A stretch of DNA of 64,000 nt from Flavivirga eckloniae (GCF_002886045.1 NZ_CP025791.1:2123001-2187000), one strand, 5' to 3'; positions 54,722 to 63,754 are shown, numbered from the stretch's first letter. Program-made: numbers and translations. The notes: generated by a model not told the origin, from the sequence alone.

Positions 54722-56395
54722 TTAACTATTAAACTTTATCACAGCCCTAAAGCCGTTTCCTTTTGAGGTTATAAAACTAAAACTTCCTCCTATATTATTA
54801 ATGCGGGATTCCACATTTAGCAGTCCATTTAATTTAACATCCTCTATTGAAACACCAATCCCATCATCTGAATAAATAATCTCTTTTTTACGACGATTTT
54901 CCTTAAACACTAAACTCACTACTTTGGCTTCACTATGCTTTTTCATATTAACCAATAATTCCTGGACACTTCTAAAAACAGCCACCTTTTTATGATCGGA
55001 AACTTCAGACCAATTAATCGTGTTTATATTATTGGTAATAATTTTTGTTCCTTTTCTTTTATGTTGAATTAATAAATACCCAAGGCTTTTGGTGAAATTA
55101 GCTAAATCAATACTAGCTGTTTGAGTTGATATATCTCGTGTTCGCAAATAAATATCTTCTAAGATATCTAATAGTTCCGTTTTTTTGTTTGTTGTAATTT
55201 CTATGTCGTTTTCAACAAAACTCATGAGGCTCGACACATCATTTGCAACCTCATCATGAACCTTTTTAGACATTCGTGTTTCTGCCCTATACACTTTCTT
55301 TATATTCTCCTTTTTATGTCGGGATCTTAAAATGAAAAACAGAAATGTTGATATCAATAAAATAAAACCTGCTATAGACAGATAAAGAATTTTTAAACCT
55401 TTTTCCTTTTCTCTTGCAAGCTCATTCTCTTTCGCTATTTTTTCCTTTTCGGTATAATCATACTTCATCTTAGCATACTTATTCTCTTGCGTTTGCTTTG
55501 CCAAGGCTACACTATCAATAATCTTTACATATTCAACAATATTGCTATCTTGATTTAAATCTATAAGACACGATAAGGCATCTCTTATGAATGACGGACT
55601 ATTAATGGTCTTTGCTACTTCATAACCTTTACGCGCATAATACGTGGCATTTTCTAAATCGTCCCGGTCTTTATAAACTTCAACCAAATGCTTATAACTG
55701 GAATAAATTCCCGCATTATCATTTATAGCTATTCTCTGACTCAAAGCGGTCATTATTTTTTCTAACCCCTTTGGTTTATTGAGTTTTGTTTGAACAAACC
55801 CTAAATTATCTAAAGCCCTCAAAAGTTGTTTTTTGTCATCTTCTGAAAGGCTATTCTTATAGACCTTTAAGAACTCTTTTTCAGCCAATTCATATCTATG
55901 CTGTCGAATGTATACTAAGGCCTTATTGTTCTGGATGATATTAATACTACTTTTAAGCTTAGCTATCTTTAGGCCTTCATCAAAATACTTTATGGCTTCT
56001 TTATAATCCAACAACGCCAAGTAAATTCGCCCTAACTGGTTATACAAACCGATTTTATTATTTATAACATCTTCAGAACTTTCTATAGTATCCAACAACT
56101 TTAATGCCTCTACAACCGAAATTTCGGCCCCAAAGTAATCTCCTAACTCATTCTGTATTATTGCTATTTGTCTTAAATGATAAATTGCAGATTCAGTATC
56201 GTTTAATTCAATACTTTCATTTTTTTTACGCTCAAAAAAGACATAGGCCTTTATAAGGCTTGAATCTGTCTCAGGGTTATTAGCCATATTGTGATAGTAG
56301 TCTATACTATCTAATTGCCTGCTGTTAAACACCTTAGATCCAAACCCATTTTTAACAACACAAAAAAAGAGGAATGATAATATGGCATATTTCAT
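54722..56395 (-). CDS. TPR-containing sensor histidine kinase
   Basis: A 557-residue membrane kinase: signal peptide (1-20), TPR-like extracytoplasmic repeats (about 60-295), a coiled segment, and one TM helix (336-356). A HisKA_3-like dimerisation helix follows with His380 (MSKKVHDEVANDVSSLMSFVEND), then a HATPase_c domain with the N-box Asn483 (QELLVNMKKHSEA) and G1 SDDGIGV (509-515). It should phosphorylate the response regulator encoded 9 bp downstream. A small Cys-rich lipoprotein gene lies 34 bp upstream in the same orientation. Confidence 0.93.
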   Translation of the reverse strand: MKYAILSFLFFCVVKNGFGSKVFNSRQLDSIDYYHNMANNPETDSSLIKAYVFFERKKNESIELNDTESAIYHLRQIAIIQNELGDYFGAEISVVEALKLLDTIESSEDVINNKIGLYNQLGRIYLALLDYKEAIKYFDEGLKIAKLKSSINIIQNNKALVYIRQHRYELAEKEFLKVYKNSLSEDDKKQLLRALDNLGFVQTKLNKPKGLEKIMTALSQRIAINDNAGIYSSYKHLVEVYKDRDDLENATYYARKGYEVAKTINSPSFIRDALSCLIDLNQDSNIVEYVKIIDSVALAKQTQENKYAKMKYDYTEKEKIAKENELAREKEKGLKILYLSIAGFILLISTFLFFILRSRHKKENIKKVYRAETRMSKKVHDEVANDVSSLMSFVENDIEITTNKKTELLDILEDIYLRTRDISTQTASIDLANFTKSLGYLLIQHKRKGTKIITNNINTINWSEVSDHKKVAVFRSVQELLVNMKKHSEAKVVSLVFKENRRKKEIIYSDDGIGVSIEDVKLNGLLNVESRINNIGGSFSFITSKGNGFRAVIKFNS

Positions 56396-56429
56396 TCCTC
56401 TAATGTAATAACTAATTTTTATTTAGCAA

Positions 56430-56573
56430 TCATTTTTTGACTTTAGACGGCGGAATATTCCCACCATCTCCACAACATTCAGACACCTCATTTTCATTTT
56501 CATTTTGCGGTGTACATGATGTAAGATTAGCTCCAATTAAAAGAAATACAAATACGTATAATATGGTTTTCAT
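56430..56573 (-). CDS. 47-residue cysteine-rich small lipoprotein
   Basis: A short ORF found by reading the sequence directly. Residues 1-19 form a signal peptide (MKTILYVFVFLLIGANLTS) with lipobox LTSC (Cys20). Then comes an Asn/Glu-rich spacer, SECCGDGGNIPP with a vicinal Cys pair (Cys33-Cys34), and a basic end. The stop is 34 bp before the kinase gene in the same orientation, so it is likely the first gene of the signalling operon. Ligand, metal or redox sensing via the CC pair is a hypothesis. It may instead be a minor structural lipoprotein. Confidence 0.7.
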   Translation of the reverse strand: MKTILYVFVFLLIGANLTSCTPQNENENEVSECCGDGGNIPPSKVKK

Positions 56574-56937
56574 AATTTAAAATTTTGCAAAGGGGTTCTT
56601 GTCCGGGTTTCCACCCAGATAGTTTTGTTTACAGCCCCCTTAAGGGTTATTAATTCTTGTTTTATGGGAAGTAGAAAATGTATAGTGATAAATAATGATT
56701 ACTTCCCAATGCAATCATTCGTTTAGCACTTTACGGTTTTCCGCACAATTCAATTTTTCACATTCATTATGTTAGCACGACATAACTTGAATCGATTCTG
56801 AAGCGAATTACGCGAGGTTATCAAAAACAATTATTGACACACTATTGTCAACTTTTTGACATCTTTTTGACACAGAAACCAAATAAAAAATAAAACATTG
56901 AATTACAATACATTAACCCTCTTAAAAGAACATAATA
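56574..56937. other. 364-bp divergent intergenic region
   Basis: No gene is visible. It separates the small-lipoprotein/kinase operon from the divergent HTH-like/TM gene. It contains a short GGGT-TTCC-ACCC hairpin (about 56608-56620) and, at 56834-56872, four TTGNCA boxes at exact 11-bp spacing. Confidence 0.6.
56834..56872 (+). promoter_or_regulatory. Four 11-bp-phased TTGNCA boxes
   Basis: TTGACA at 56834, TTGTCA at 56845, TTGACA at 56856 and TTGACA at 56867: four hexamers each starting exactly 11 bp after the previous one, about one helical turn apart. This resembles an operator array for a regulator binding side by side on one DNA face. It is about 65 bp upstream of the HTH-like/TM gene. 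Confidence 0.6.
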
Positions 56938-57660
56938 GTGGAAATAGAAAAAGACGAATTAATTCAGGAATTAATTGAATTGGTATTTGTAAAAGCCATA
57001 AAGGCATCAAAAAAAACGAAAGCATATGGAATTTCAAGATACCTCGAAGACGTATTAAACGAAAAAATTAAAGAAAGAACTCTCACCAGATATTATGATG
57101 GTTATATTTTAGACAAAAAAAGCGAACGAAGAACTCCCAGTGAACACAATCTAAACATTTTAAGTCAATATTTAGGATACGAAAATTACAGAAAATTCCA
57201 ACAGAGCCGTGAATACGAAATAGTAAAGAATGAACTAAGAAAAGAAATTATAAGTATTAATAACAAGCTAAATAAAATAAAAAGAATAAGCTTATTTGTT
57301 TGCTTATTTTTATTAACCATATCATTATTATATATTTCAAAATATTATAAAAAGGATTGTATGGTATGGGTTGGTGATCATTATGAAAAAGTAAGATGTT
57401 CCAACTTAGTTAACGAAAGAGAATTAGACGAGTTTGTATTAAGAGAATACAAGAAGGTATATGTTGTTAAAGACTACGTCTTATATAAAAACACAGAACC
57501 AACTATTCTTTATACTGGACATAACAATAGTGCTGATTTTTTTACAAGTGATGATATTCATCCAATATTTAGAGGCGTATATACTAATCCTATTATAAAA
57601 AACCCTATTCGCCCTAAACAAAAACTGCTTGGCTTTATTAAAATCAACTCCAGCGAATAA
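56938..57660 (+). CDS. HTH-like/transmembrane protein, unknown function
   Basis: A 240-residue protein starting at GTG 56938, with no in-frame Met before residue 140. Residues 1-95 are helical and basic (VFVKAIKASKKTKAYGISRYLEDVLNEKIKERTLTRYYDGYI...TPSEHNLNILSQYLGYENYRKF). This N-terminal module recurs in Bacteroidota orphans and looks like a DNA-binding or protein-docking domain. A short coiled coil (100-120) leads to one TM helix (about 121-141). The C-terminal ~95 residues should be extracytoplasmic, with two Cys (YYKKDCMVWVGDHYEKVRCSN). It resembles a one-component membrane sensor. It is divergent from the small-lipoprotein/kinase operon. Confidence 0.7.
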   Translation: MEIEKDELIQELIELVFVKAIKASKKTKAYGISRYLEDVLNEKIKERTLTRYYDGYILDKKSERRTPSEHNLNILSQYLGYENYRKFQQSREYEIVKNELRKEIISINNKLNKIKRISLFVCLFLLTISLLYISKYYKKDCMVWVGDHYEKVRCSNLVNERELDEFVLREYKKVYVVKDYVLYKNTEPTILYTGHNNSADFFTSDDIHPIFRGVYTNPIIKNPIRPKQKLLGFIKINSSE

Positions 57661-57740
57661 TAAGTTTAAATAAGTCTATTGAAGATTAGAAACAACCTTT
57701 TTCGTACTTTTAACTTGATTTTAAATTATCGTAAACTTCA

Positions 57741-59297
57741 ATGAAAAACATATTAAACCCGCTTATTTGGGTAATGCTAATCGTATTTTTTGGATGTCAA
57801 TCAAAAAAGAAAGAAAACTCTAAACCTGTAGTCGAAAAGGATCTACCTAATATTGTTATAATATACTTGGATGATCTAGGCTATGGCGACCTAAGTGCTT
57901 ATGGGGCCACCGAGCTAACCACACCAAACATTGATGCTTTGGCAGATGGCGGTGTTCGCTTTACAGATGCTTATGCATCTTCCGCAACATGTACACCAAG
58001 CAGATATGCGTTATTAACAGGAATGTATCCTTGGCGCAATAAAAAAGCAAAAATTTTACCGGGAACAGCTCCTTTATTAATTAGCACAGAACAACAAACC
58101 TTACCAAAATTACTCAAGAAAAAAGGCTACCATACAGGAATTGTTGGTAAATGGCATCTTGGATTGGGTACAGGAGTTGTAGATTGGAACCAAAGCGTTT
58201 CGCCTGGTCCTAATGAAGTAGGCTTTGATGAATCGTATATTCTTGCTGCGACTCAAGATAGAGTTCCAACCGTTTATATCGATAATGGAAATGTTGTTGG
58301 CCTAAACCCTAACGACCCTATTGAAGTAGATTACGATAAGAACTTTGAAGGAGAACCAACTGCAATTAGCAACCCGGAAATGGTTACAATGAAATGGCAC
58401 CATGGACACAACAACAGTATTGTAAATGGCATTCCACGAATTGGTTATATGAAGGGTGGAAATGATGCTAAATGGAGTGATATTGATATGGCGGATCACT
58501 TTTTAGGAAAAGCCCAAGCTTATGTAAAGGAACATAAGAACAAGCCTTTCTTTTTATATTATGCCATGCAGCAACCGCATGTACCACGTACGCCGCACCC
58601 ACGTTTTGTTGGAAAATCCGGTTTAGGGCCTAGGGGTGATGTGATTTTAGAAGCAGATTGGTGTATTGGGGAATTTATGAAAACCCTAGAAACAGAAGGT
58701 GTATTGGAAAACACACTAGTAATCTTTTCTAGCGATAACGGTCCTGTTTTAAATGATGGATATTATGATGATGCTGTTGAAAAAAATGGCTCCCACACCC
58801 CTTCTGGAAAATTAAGAGGAGGTAAATACAGCTTGTTTGAAGCTGGAACGCGTATGCCATTTATTACATACTGGAAAGGTTCAATAAAACCAGGGATTTC
58901 TAATGCTTTGGTTTGTCAGATGGATTTATTGGCTTCAATTGCAAAATTGATAGGGACTCAAGACAACACAACAGATAGCAAAGAACTACTCGATGTCTTC
59001 TTAGGGAAAAGCCAAGACGGCAGACACGATTTAGTTTTAGAAGCAACCAGTAGAACAGCCTTAAGAAGTGGCGATTGGTTAATGATTCCTCCCTATGACG
59101 GAAAGACTATAGAAGAACGGGTTAATATTGAATTGGGGAATTCGCAAGAATTCCAATTATATAATCTAAAAGAAGATATTGGGCAAACGACCAATCTGGC
59201 TGAAACTAACCCTGAAAAACTTAAGGAAATGATTGAAAAGTTTGAAATATTGAGAGGGAAAGATTACAATAAAACGGAGCGGTTAGAACTCAAATAA
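57741..59297 (+). CDS. Type I (formylglycine) sulfatase lipoprotein
   Basis: A 518-residue sulfatase that removes sulfate esters from glycans. Lipobox VFFGC (Cys19) anchors it in the envelope. Metal-binding residues Asp44-Asp45 lie in YLDDLGYGDLSAYG. The formylglycine site CTPSR (Cys84-Arg88) sits in CTPSRYALLTGMYPWR, with VGKWHLG, FFLYYAMQQPHVPRTPHPRF and FSSDNGP further on. Activation requires a separate sulfatase-maturing enzyme, not in this window. It is convergent with the GH115 gene and probably belongs to the same degradative pathway. Confidence 0.94.
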   Translation: MKNILNPLIWVMLIVFFGCQSKKKENSKPVVEKDLPNIVIIYLDDLGYGDLSAYGATELTTPNIDALADGGVRFTDAYASSATCTPSRYALLTGMYPWRNKKAKILPGTAPLLISTEQQTLPKLLKKKGYHTGIVGKWHLGLGTGVVDWNQSVSPGPNEVGFDESYILAATQDRVPTVYIDNGNVVGLNPNDPIEVDYDKNFEGEPTAISNPEMVTMKWHHGHNNSIVNGIPRIGYMKGGNDAKWSDIDMADHFLGKAQAYVKEHKNKPFFLYYAMQQPHVPRTPHPRFVGKSGLGPRGDVILEADWCIGEFMKTLETEGVLENTLVIFSSDNGPVLNDGYYDDAVEKNGSHTPSGKLRGGKYSLFEAGTRMPFITYWKGSIKPGISNALVCQMDLLASIAKLIGTQDNTTDSKELLDVFLGKSQDGRHDLVLEATSRTALRSGDWLMIPPYDGKTIEERVNIELGNSQEFQLYNLKEDIGQTTNLAETNPEKLKEMIEKFEILRGKDYNKTERLELK

Positions 59298-59336
59298 TTA
59301 ATTAACAAACAGCATAAACTAAATATCAAAGCATTA

Positions 59337-59373
59337 CAAGACATATCAGGTTTTGAAAACCTGATATGTCTTG
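59337..59373. terminator. Perfect 37-nt palindrome between convergent genes
   Basis: Two 18-nt arms starting CAAGACATATCAGGTTTT and its reverse complement flank a single central G with no mismatch. It lies between the convergent sulfatase and GH115 genes. There is no long T tract, so it may act as a bidirectional processing signal or a weak terminator. Confidence 0.6.
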
Positions 59374-59478
59374 AAAACAAAGAATGTAAAGAATTTATTA
59401 TCGGTTAAACTGTAAAAGTTATGAGAATGAACGAATTACTTCGGTAATCATTTGATTTTGAAGGCAATATATCGAACA

Positions 59479-61539
59479 TTACTTGTATCGTGATTCGTAA
59501 GTGCTCAAATAGTCCTTTAATTTATGATACGCATAATGCACACTTGTCCAGCTATCTTTACGACGTATCCATGTATCACGATACCAGTTTTCAAAGGGTG
59601 GTCTCTCTGCTTTTAAAATTTCCTGCTCTAATATCTCTAGTGTTTTCATCGCTTTATTTGCATAATTAAGAGCTTCTTTATCCGGGTATTTAGATAATGC
59701 TTCATTTATAAGCCCTGCTGCTTTAGTAGTATGGTAATCGAAAAGCAATCCTAATTCTACATTTTCAAAGAAAAACCGCGCTTGTTGACTATTCATTTTT
59801 CGTACAGCACGTTTACATGGTAGAAACGCGTCATCATATTTTGCTAAACGGTTATTTAAGTATTCTAAGTGGTTTTTATCATCATCGTTATACCTGATAT
59901 GATGATCGCCTTTAAGTCTGAACCTCAGCCTGTCGAGAGCTTTATCGAAATTTTTTGATCCTTCCCATATTTGATTATGCGAGTGAAGAATATCAAAGTA
60001 GTGATTATAGCTTTGTACTACATCATTGGCTGCCATATCTCCAAAGTACTCTCTTGACCACCATTCAACATAGCGATCCGCTGCATTGGGTTCAAAAAAA
60101 GCCGTTTTCGCATCCCAACAAATCTCTGCCAAGAATCTGGCATTCATAACAAACTCTCTCATTTCTGAAACATTAACCAACATATATTCTGTGGCTCCGG
60201 CATCTAAAACCTTTCTAAACTCCTGTTCAATGCGATGAGGTTTTACCGTATGATGGGTTTGCTTGGTGGTATGTCCGTAATATGCTAAATGATAATAAAT
60301 ACCATGTTTCCATTTTCCTAATGTTTCTGGTAGTGCCCTCATTTTAGCATCGCCATCATCATTCCAGACCAAAATAACATCTTCTGGAAAATCGAAATTC
60401 CCTTTTTGATAGTTTGTCAACATTTCACCATATAGTGTAAAATGAAACACGGGTTTCTCTCCTTTACCCAAAACTGATTTGGTCATTTTTACCTGATCTT
60501 TAATAGCATCAGTAAAGACTTTATTTTTATCTTCCTGAGTAGTTCCTTCCGGAAATTTATAAGAAGTATCAGCAGTGCCCCTTAAGCCTACAGGCCAGAT
60601 ACAGTTTATATCTTTGTTTTCCTCAACACCACCTCGCCAGTACTTTAATATGCCTTCATTATTATTAAACCAGCTATAATCTCCATCAATACCACGCTCT
60701 TTTGCTAAACCAAAACGATGAAACCCTAATGGATTAGACAATAAAATATCATAATGATGCGAAGTATAGAACAAGCCCCAATCACTTGCTTTCTTCTGTA
60801 CCTCATAAGGACGAAGTACACGCACAAACGGAGCTACTTGATTCATACGAAGGCGCAATGCTGTTTCAAAATAACGTTCATACCATACGGCATCAACCTT
60901 TCCTCCTGCGTATTGGGGATAACCATTTTTATCAAGGGGAGTTGGCAATGTATCCTCGTCATCATGGAAAAACCCACGGTATTTGAATGTTGGCTCATCA
61001 ACTATATGATCAATAGATTTTACCTTGAGCACCTTTTTCTTATCCGGTTCATATCCTGTCCAATGATAGAGCGGATCTATCCCAATTCGTTCACTTAAAG
61101 TATATGCAGCAAATGCTGTCCCCCTAAAATTCGAACCTACTAACCAAATATCTTTTTCTATGGTTTTAATGTGATGAGCTTCCCATTTGCCATTTAATTT
61201 TTGTGTATCTATTTCCTTTGGAATCACGCCTTCTCCTAATGTAACCAAATGAATGGCTGGATTTTCTGTATTCGATTTTGAAACAATTTCAGGCTTTTTA
61301 CCAGTAATCTTTTCGATGTCGGATGCGAGAAATAAAGCGGCTTGTTTTACCGCAGAATTTGTATTTGAAGAGACAACAATATCAACAACGCGATTGTCTT
61401 CAACCAGAACAACACCTTCGTTTTCGATGCCGCTGTCATGAAGCCAGGCTCCTCTAACAGGCTCTTGCCAGTGCTGAGCCAAAAGTGTTGATTGAATAAA
61501 CAATAATGCAATACATAGTAGGTAATATTTAGCTTTCAT
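59479..61539 (-). CDS. Glycoside hydrolase family 115 (alpha-glucuronidase)
   Basis: A 686-residue exported enzyme predicted to remove (4-O-methyl-)glucuronic acid from xylan-type polymers. The signal peptide ends near STLLAQ. The family blocks are clear: AVKQAALFLASDIEKITGKKPEI, WLVGSNFRGTAFAAYTLSERIGIDPLYHWTGYEPDKKK, EPTFKYRGFFHDDEDTL, YFETALRLRMNQVAPF, YTSHHYDILLSNPLGFHRF, NCIWPVGLRGTADTSY, and ILVWNDDGDAKMRALP. It is shorter than many characterised members, apparently lacking a long C-terminal accessory domain. It is convergent with the sulfatase gene. Confidence 0.92.
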   Translation of the reverse strand: MKAKYYLLCIALLFIQSTLLAQHWQEPVRGAWLHDSGIENEGVVLVEDNRVVDIVVSSNTNSAVKQAALFLASDIEKITGKKPEIVSKSNTENPAIHLVTLGEGVIPKEIDTQKLNGKWEAHHIKTIEKDIWLVGSNFRGTAFAAYTLSERIGIDPLYHWTGYEPDKKKVLKVKSIDHIVDEPTFKYRGFFHDDEDTLPTPLDKNGYPQYAGGKVDAVWYERYFETALRLRMNQVAPFVRVLRPYEVQKKASDWGLFYTSHHYDILLSNPLGFHRFGLAKERGIDGDYSWFNNNEGILKYWRGGVEENKDINCIWPVGLRGTADTSYKFPEGTTQEDKNKVFTDAIKDQVKMTKSVLGKGEKPVFHFTLYGEMLTNYQKGNFDFPEDVILVWNDDGDAKMRALPETLGKWKHGIYYHLAYYGHTTKQTHHTVKPHRIEQEFRKVLDAGATEYMLVNVSEMREFVMNARFLAEICWDAKTAFFEPNAADRYVEWWSREYFGDMAANDVVQSYNHYFDILHSHNQIWEGSKNFDKALDRLRFRLKGDHHIRYNDDDKNHLEYLNNRLAKYDDAFLPCKRAVRKMNSQQARFFFENVELGLLFDYHTTKAAGLINEALSKYPDKEALNYANKAMKTLEILEQEILKAERPPFENWYRDTWIRRKDSWTSVHYAYHKLKDYLSTYESRYK

Positions 61540-61730
61540 ATTTGACGAATTAATTATTAAATATAGTAATTGTATAAAAACAAGGCTCCTTTTAACTTAA
61601 ATAATACGCACCTACATTTTCATACAATTATTAATAACCAATTAGAGGTTACTACCCCTATATCAATCCAAAATTTATTTTGTCTGTTATAAAAACTCTT
61701 GGGTTTGGAAAGAGCTTATAATTGGAATAG

Positions 61731-61789
61731 AAAAAAGGGCGCTACCTTAAAAGCCATAGTCTATTACTTTTGAAGCAGCACCCAAAAAA
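61731..61789 (-). terminator. Terminator of the fibre-protein operon
   Basis: On the minus strand GGGTGCTGCTTCAAAAG pairs with CTTTTAAGGTAGCGCCC (G-U pairs and one bulge) around a ~13-nt loop and is followed by TTTTTTC. It lies 20 bp after the stop at 61809. Confidence 0.8.
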
Positions 61790-61808
61790 TTGTTTTGTAT
61801 TCTGATTT

Positions 61809-62939
61809 TTATTCTTTTACCAATTCAGATACCAAAGCTTCAAGAGTCTCAAACTTTTTACGCAAAAGCTCGTTCTCTTCTTTTAGTAAGCTTAGTTCTT
61901 GTATTTTCTTTTCCTGCTCAATCGTATAAAGTGTTAATTCTTCTATTTTTTGCAACAATTTAGAATCCATCTCTCCTAAAAAGAAACCATCTTCTTTTAC
62001 TTCTTTTGCACTTGGGATATCTTTTAGGTGGCCTTTTTCTTTTATGTGTTGCTCAACTTCTTTTAGTGTTGGCAATTTATAAGTACTATCAAAAACAAAA
62101 TCCGCCCAATTCGCATAGGTAGCTACTTTAACTTCTTCGGCGGCTATTTTTCCTTGAACTCCAAGTTTGAAGCCTTTGGTATCTGTTGTACCAATACCCA
62201 CGCTACCAGTATTTCCAATTGTCATAATCTTACCTGCACCAACTATAGAGCCATGAGAAAAGTGTAACTTATTATCATGTCCATGACTTAAATGAAATAC
62301 CGAATTTCCATTATTAGGCCAAAATGTTATTGCTGATTCATTATTATAATTAAGTCGAACACGTTTATTGTCTGAGGTACTAACTTCAAATTGACTAGCA
62401 GGGTTCGCTGTTCCAATACCCATCTTCCCCATAAAAAAAGCACTTCCATCTGCCCGCAATTCCATTAAATGCCTCCAACTGTCCTCTGTATTCTCAATAT
62501 CCAGAATATTTCTTCTCGAAGCAACATCACTATTTTTTACAGTCATAATAAACCGTGACCCGTTAGGATCTAATCTTGACCACCCATTGGGGTTCGCTTT
62601 TATACCTGTTGAACCACCAATATCTGTATTGGCAGTAATAAAATTAACAACACCACGCTGTATATATGTTTCTCCATTAACATGAAGTTTTCCAAGAGGA
62701 CTGGTTACACCAATACCTACACTACCACCATTCTTAATGGTCATTATGTTTGCTGTACCAACACTAGTACCATGAGAAATATTTAAATCGTTATTAAGTC
62801 CATGAGCAATATGGAATATAGAATTCCCATTACCTGGCAAAAACGATACCGCTGCCTGACTGTTTCTATTTAATTCTGCTGTTTGCGCAAATCCTAAATG
62901 AGTTATTATTAAACTTAAAATAACTATTACTTTTTTCAT
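61809..62939 (-). CDS. Secreted VGIGT-repeat fibre-like protein 1
   Basis: The start is the ATG at 62939 (MKKVIVILSLIITHLGFAQ, Sec signal peptide), which overlaps the upstream stop as ATGA. A longer frame to 62993 would lie inside the previous gene. Of 376 residues, the body has tail-fibre-like beta units (GGSVGIGVTSPLGKLHVNG, GKMGIGTANPASQFEVS, GSVGIGTTDTKGFKLGVQG). The C-terminal part has YKLPTLKEVEQHIKEKGHLKDIPSAKEVKEDGFFLGEMDSKLLQKIEELTLYTIEQEKKIQ, ending in a coiled coil. The function is unknown; a trimeric surface or secreted fibre is inferred. It is the last gene of a tandem family. Confidence 0.82.
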   Translation of the reverse strand: MKKVIVILSLIITHLGFAQTAELNRNSQAAVSFLPGNGNSIFHIAHGLNNDLNISHGTSVGTANIMTIKNGGSVGIGVTSPLGKLHVNGETYIQRGVVNFITANTDIGGSTGIKANPNGWSRLDPNGSRFIMTVKNSDVASRRNILDIENTEDSWRHLMELRADGSAFFMGKMGIGTANPASQFEVSTSDNKRVRLNYNNESAITFWPNNGNSVFHLSHGHDNKLHFSHGSIVGAGKIMTIGNTGSVGIGTTDTKGFKLGVQGKIAAEEVKVATYANWADFVFDSTYKLPTLKEVEQHIKEKGHLKDIPSAKEVKEDGFFLGEMDSKLLQKIEELTLYTIEQEKKIQELSLLKEENELLRKKFETLEALVSELVKE

Positions 62940-63736
62940 TTTTGTATCGTTTTTAATTGTTCTTCTAATTTTGTTATCCTTTCTATTAAGCATTTTAAAG
63001 TTTTGTTTTCTTCCTTCAGCATGTTTACTTTAGAAACTTGTTCTTCTAATGATTCTATTTTCTTCTGCTGCTCAATCGTATAAAGTGTTAACTCTTCTAT
63101 TTTTTTAAGAAGATTCATATCCATTTCTGCTTGCATTATTCCATTTTCCTCAAATTCTTTTGCAGAAGGCATTTCCGGCAGATGGCTATTTTCTTCAATG
63201 AATTTTTCTAATTCTTTGATACTTATAAGATTGTAACCTTCTTTAAAAACATAATCTGGAGCAGGAACATTAAGATCAATTTTCACCTCTTCCGCATGAA
63301 TTTTCCCTTTAACGGCTAGTTTCATATCTGGAGCTGTAGTACCTATACCTACATTGCCGCCGTTTATATAGGAATTACCTCCTGATCGAAATAGCACTTT
63401 TACTTGATTATTTGAATTATATAAGCCCATATAATGTTCATTAGCACCACCAAATGAAAATTGAGTTCTTTCTCCTTCAGAGCTGCTTCTTTTAAAATAA
63501 ATATCCCCTCCCCATCTGCTGCTCATGAAAGTCGTAGTTCCACTTCCTCCATCTACATAATTAATTTTAAAACCCTCTATATATGTTCCATTCAAAAGGC
63601 CAATACCTATAGCACCATTAACATGTAATTTTTGATATGGATTTGCCGTTCCTATCCCCACCTTGTCACCAGTATCTGTAATTTGTGCAAATCCTATTCC
63701 TCCAATAAAAAGGGTAACTAAAAAAAGTTTTTTCAT
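62936..63736 (-). CDS. Secreted VGIGT-repeat fibre-like protein 2
   Basis: A 266-residue paralogue of its neighbours: signal peptide (MKKLFLVTLFIGGIGFAQ), KVGIGTANPYQKLHVNGAIGIG, GGNVGIGTTAPDMKLAVKGKIHAEEVKI, then YNLISIKELEKFIEENSHLPEMPSAKEFEENGIMQAEMDMNLLKKIEELTLYTIEQQKKIE and a C-terminal coiled coil. The stop codon overlaps the next start by ATGA (62936-62939), so translation is coupled. The upstream paralogue ends 18 bp before its start. Confidence 0.82.
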   Translation of the reverse strand: MKKLFLVTLFIGGIGFAQITDTGDKVGIGTANPYQKLHVNGAIGIGLLNGTYIEGFKINYVDGGSGTTTFMSSRWGGDIYFKRSSSEGERTQFSFGGANEHYMGLYNSNNQVKVLFRSGGNSYINGGNVGIGTTAPDMKLAVKGKIHAEEVKIDLNVPAPDYVFKEGYNLISIKELEKFIEENSHLPEMPSAKEFEENGIMQAEMDMNLLKKIEELTLYTIEQQKKIESLEEQVSKVNMLKEENKTLKCLIERITKLEEQLKTIQK

Positions 63737-63754
63737 TATTAATTATTTTTTAAG

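Noticed and set aside
59881-59945. CTCAGCCTGTCGAGA-like dispersed repeat inside the GH115 gene
   Set aside because: The segment encodes a continuous, plausible protein sequence (LDRLRFRLKG), so a chance match is more likely than a repeat insertion.
62940-62993. N-terminal extension of fibre protein 1
   Set aside because: It would lie wholly within the preceding gene and place the signal peptide internally. The ATGA overlap start is far better.
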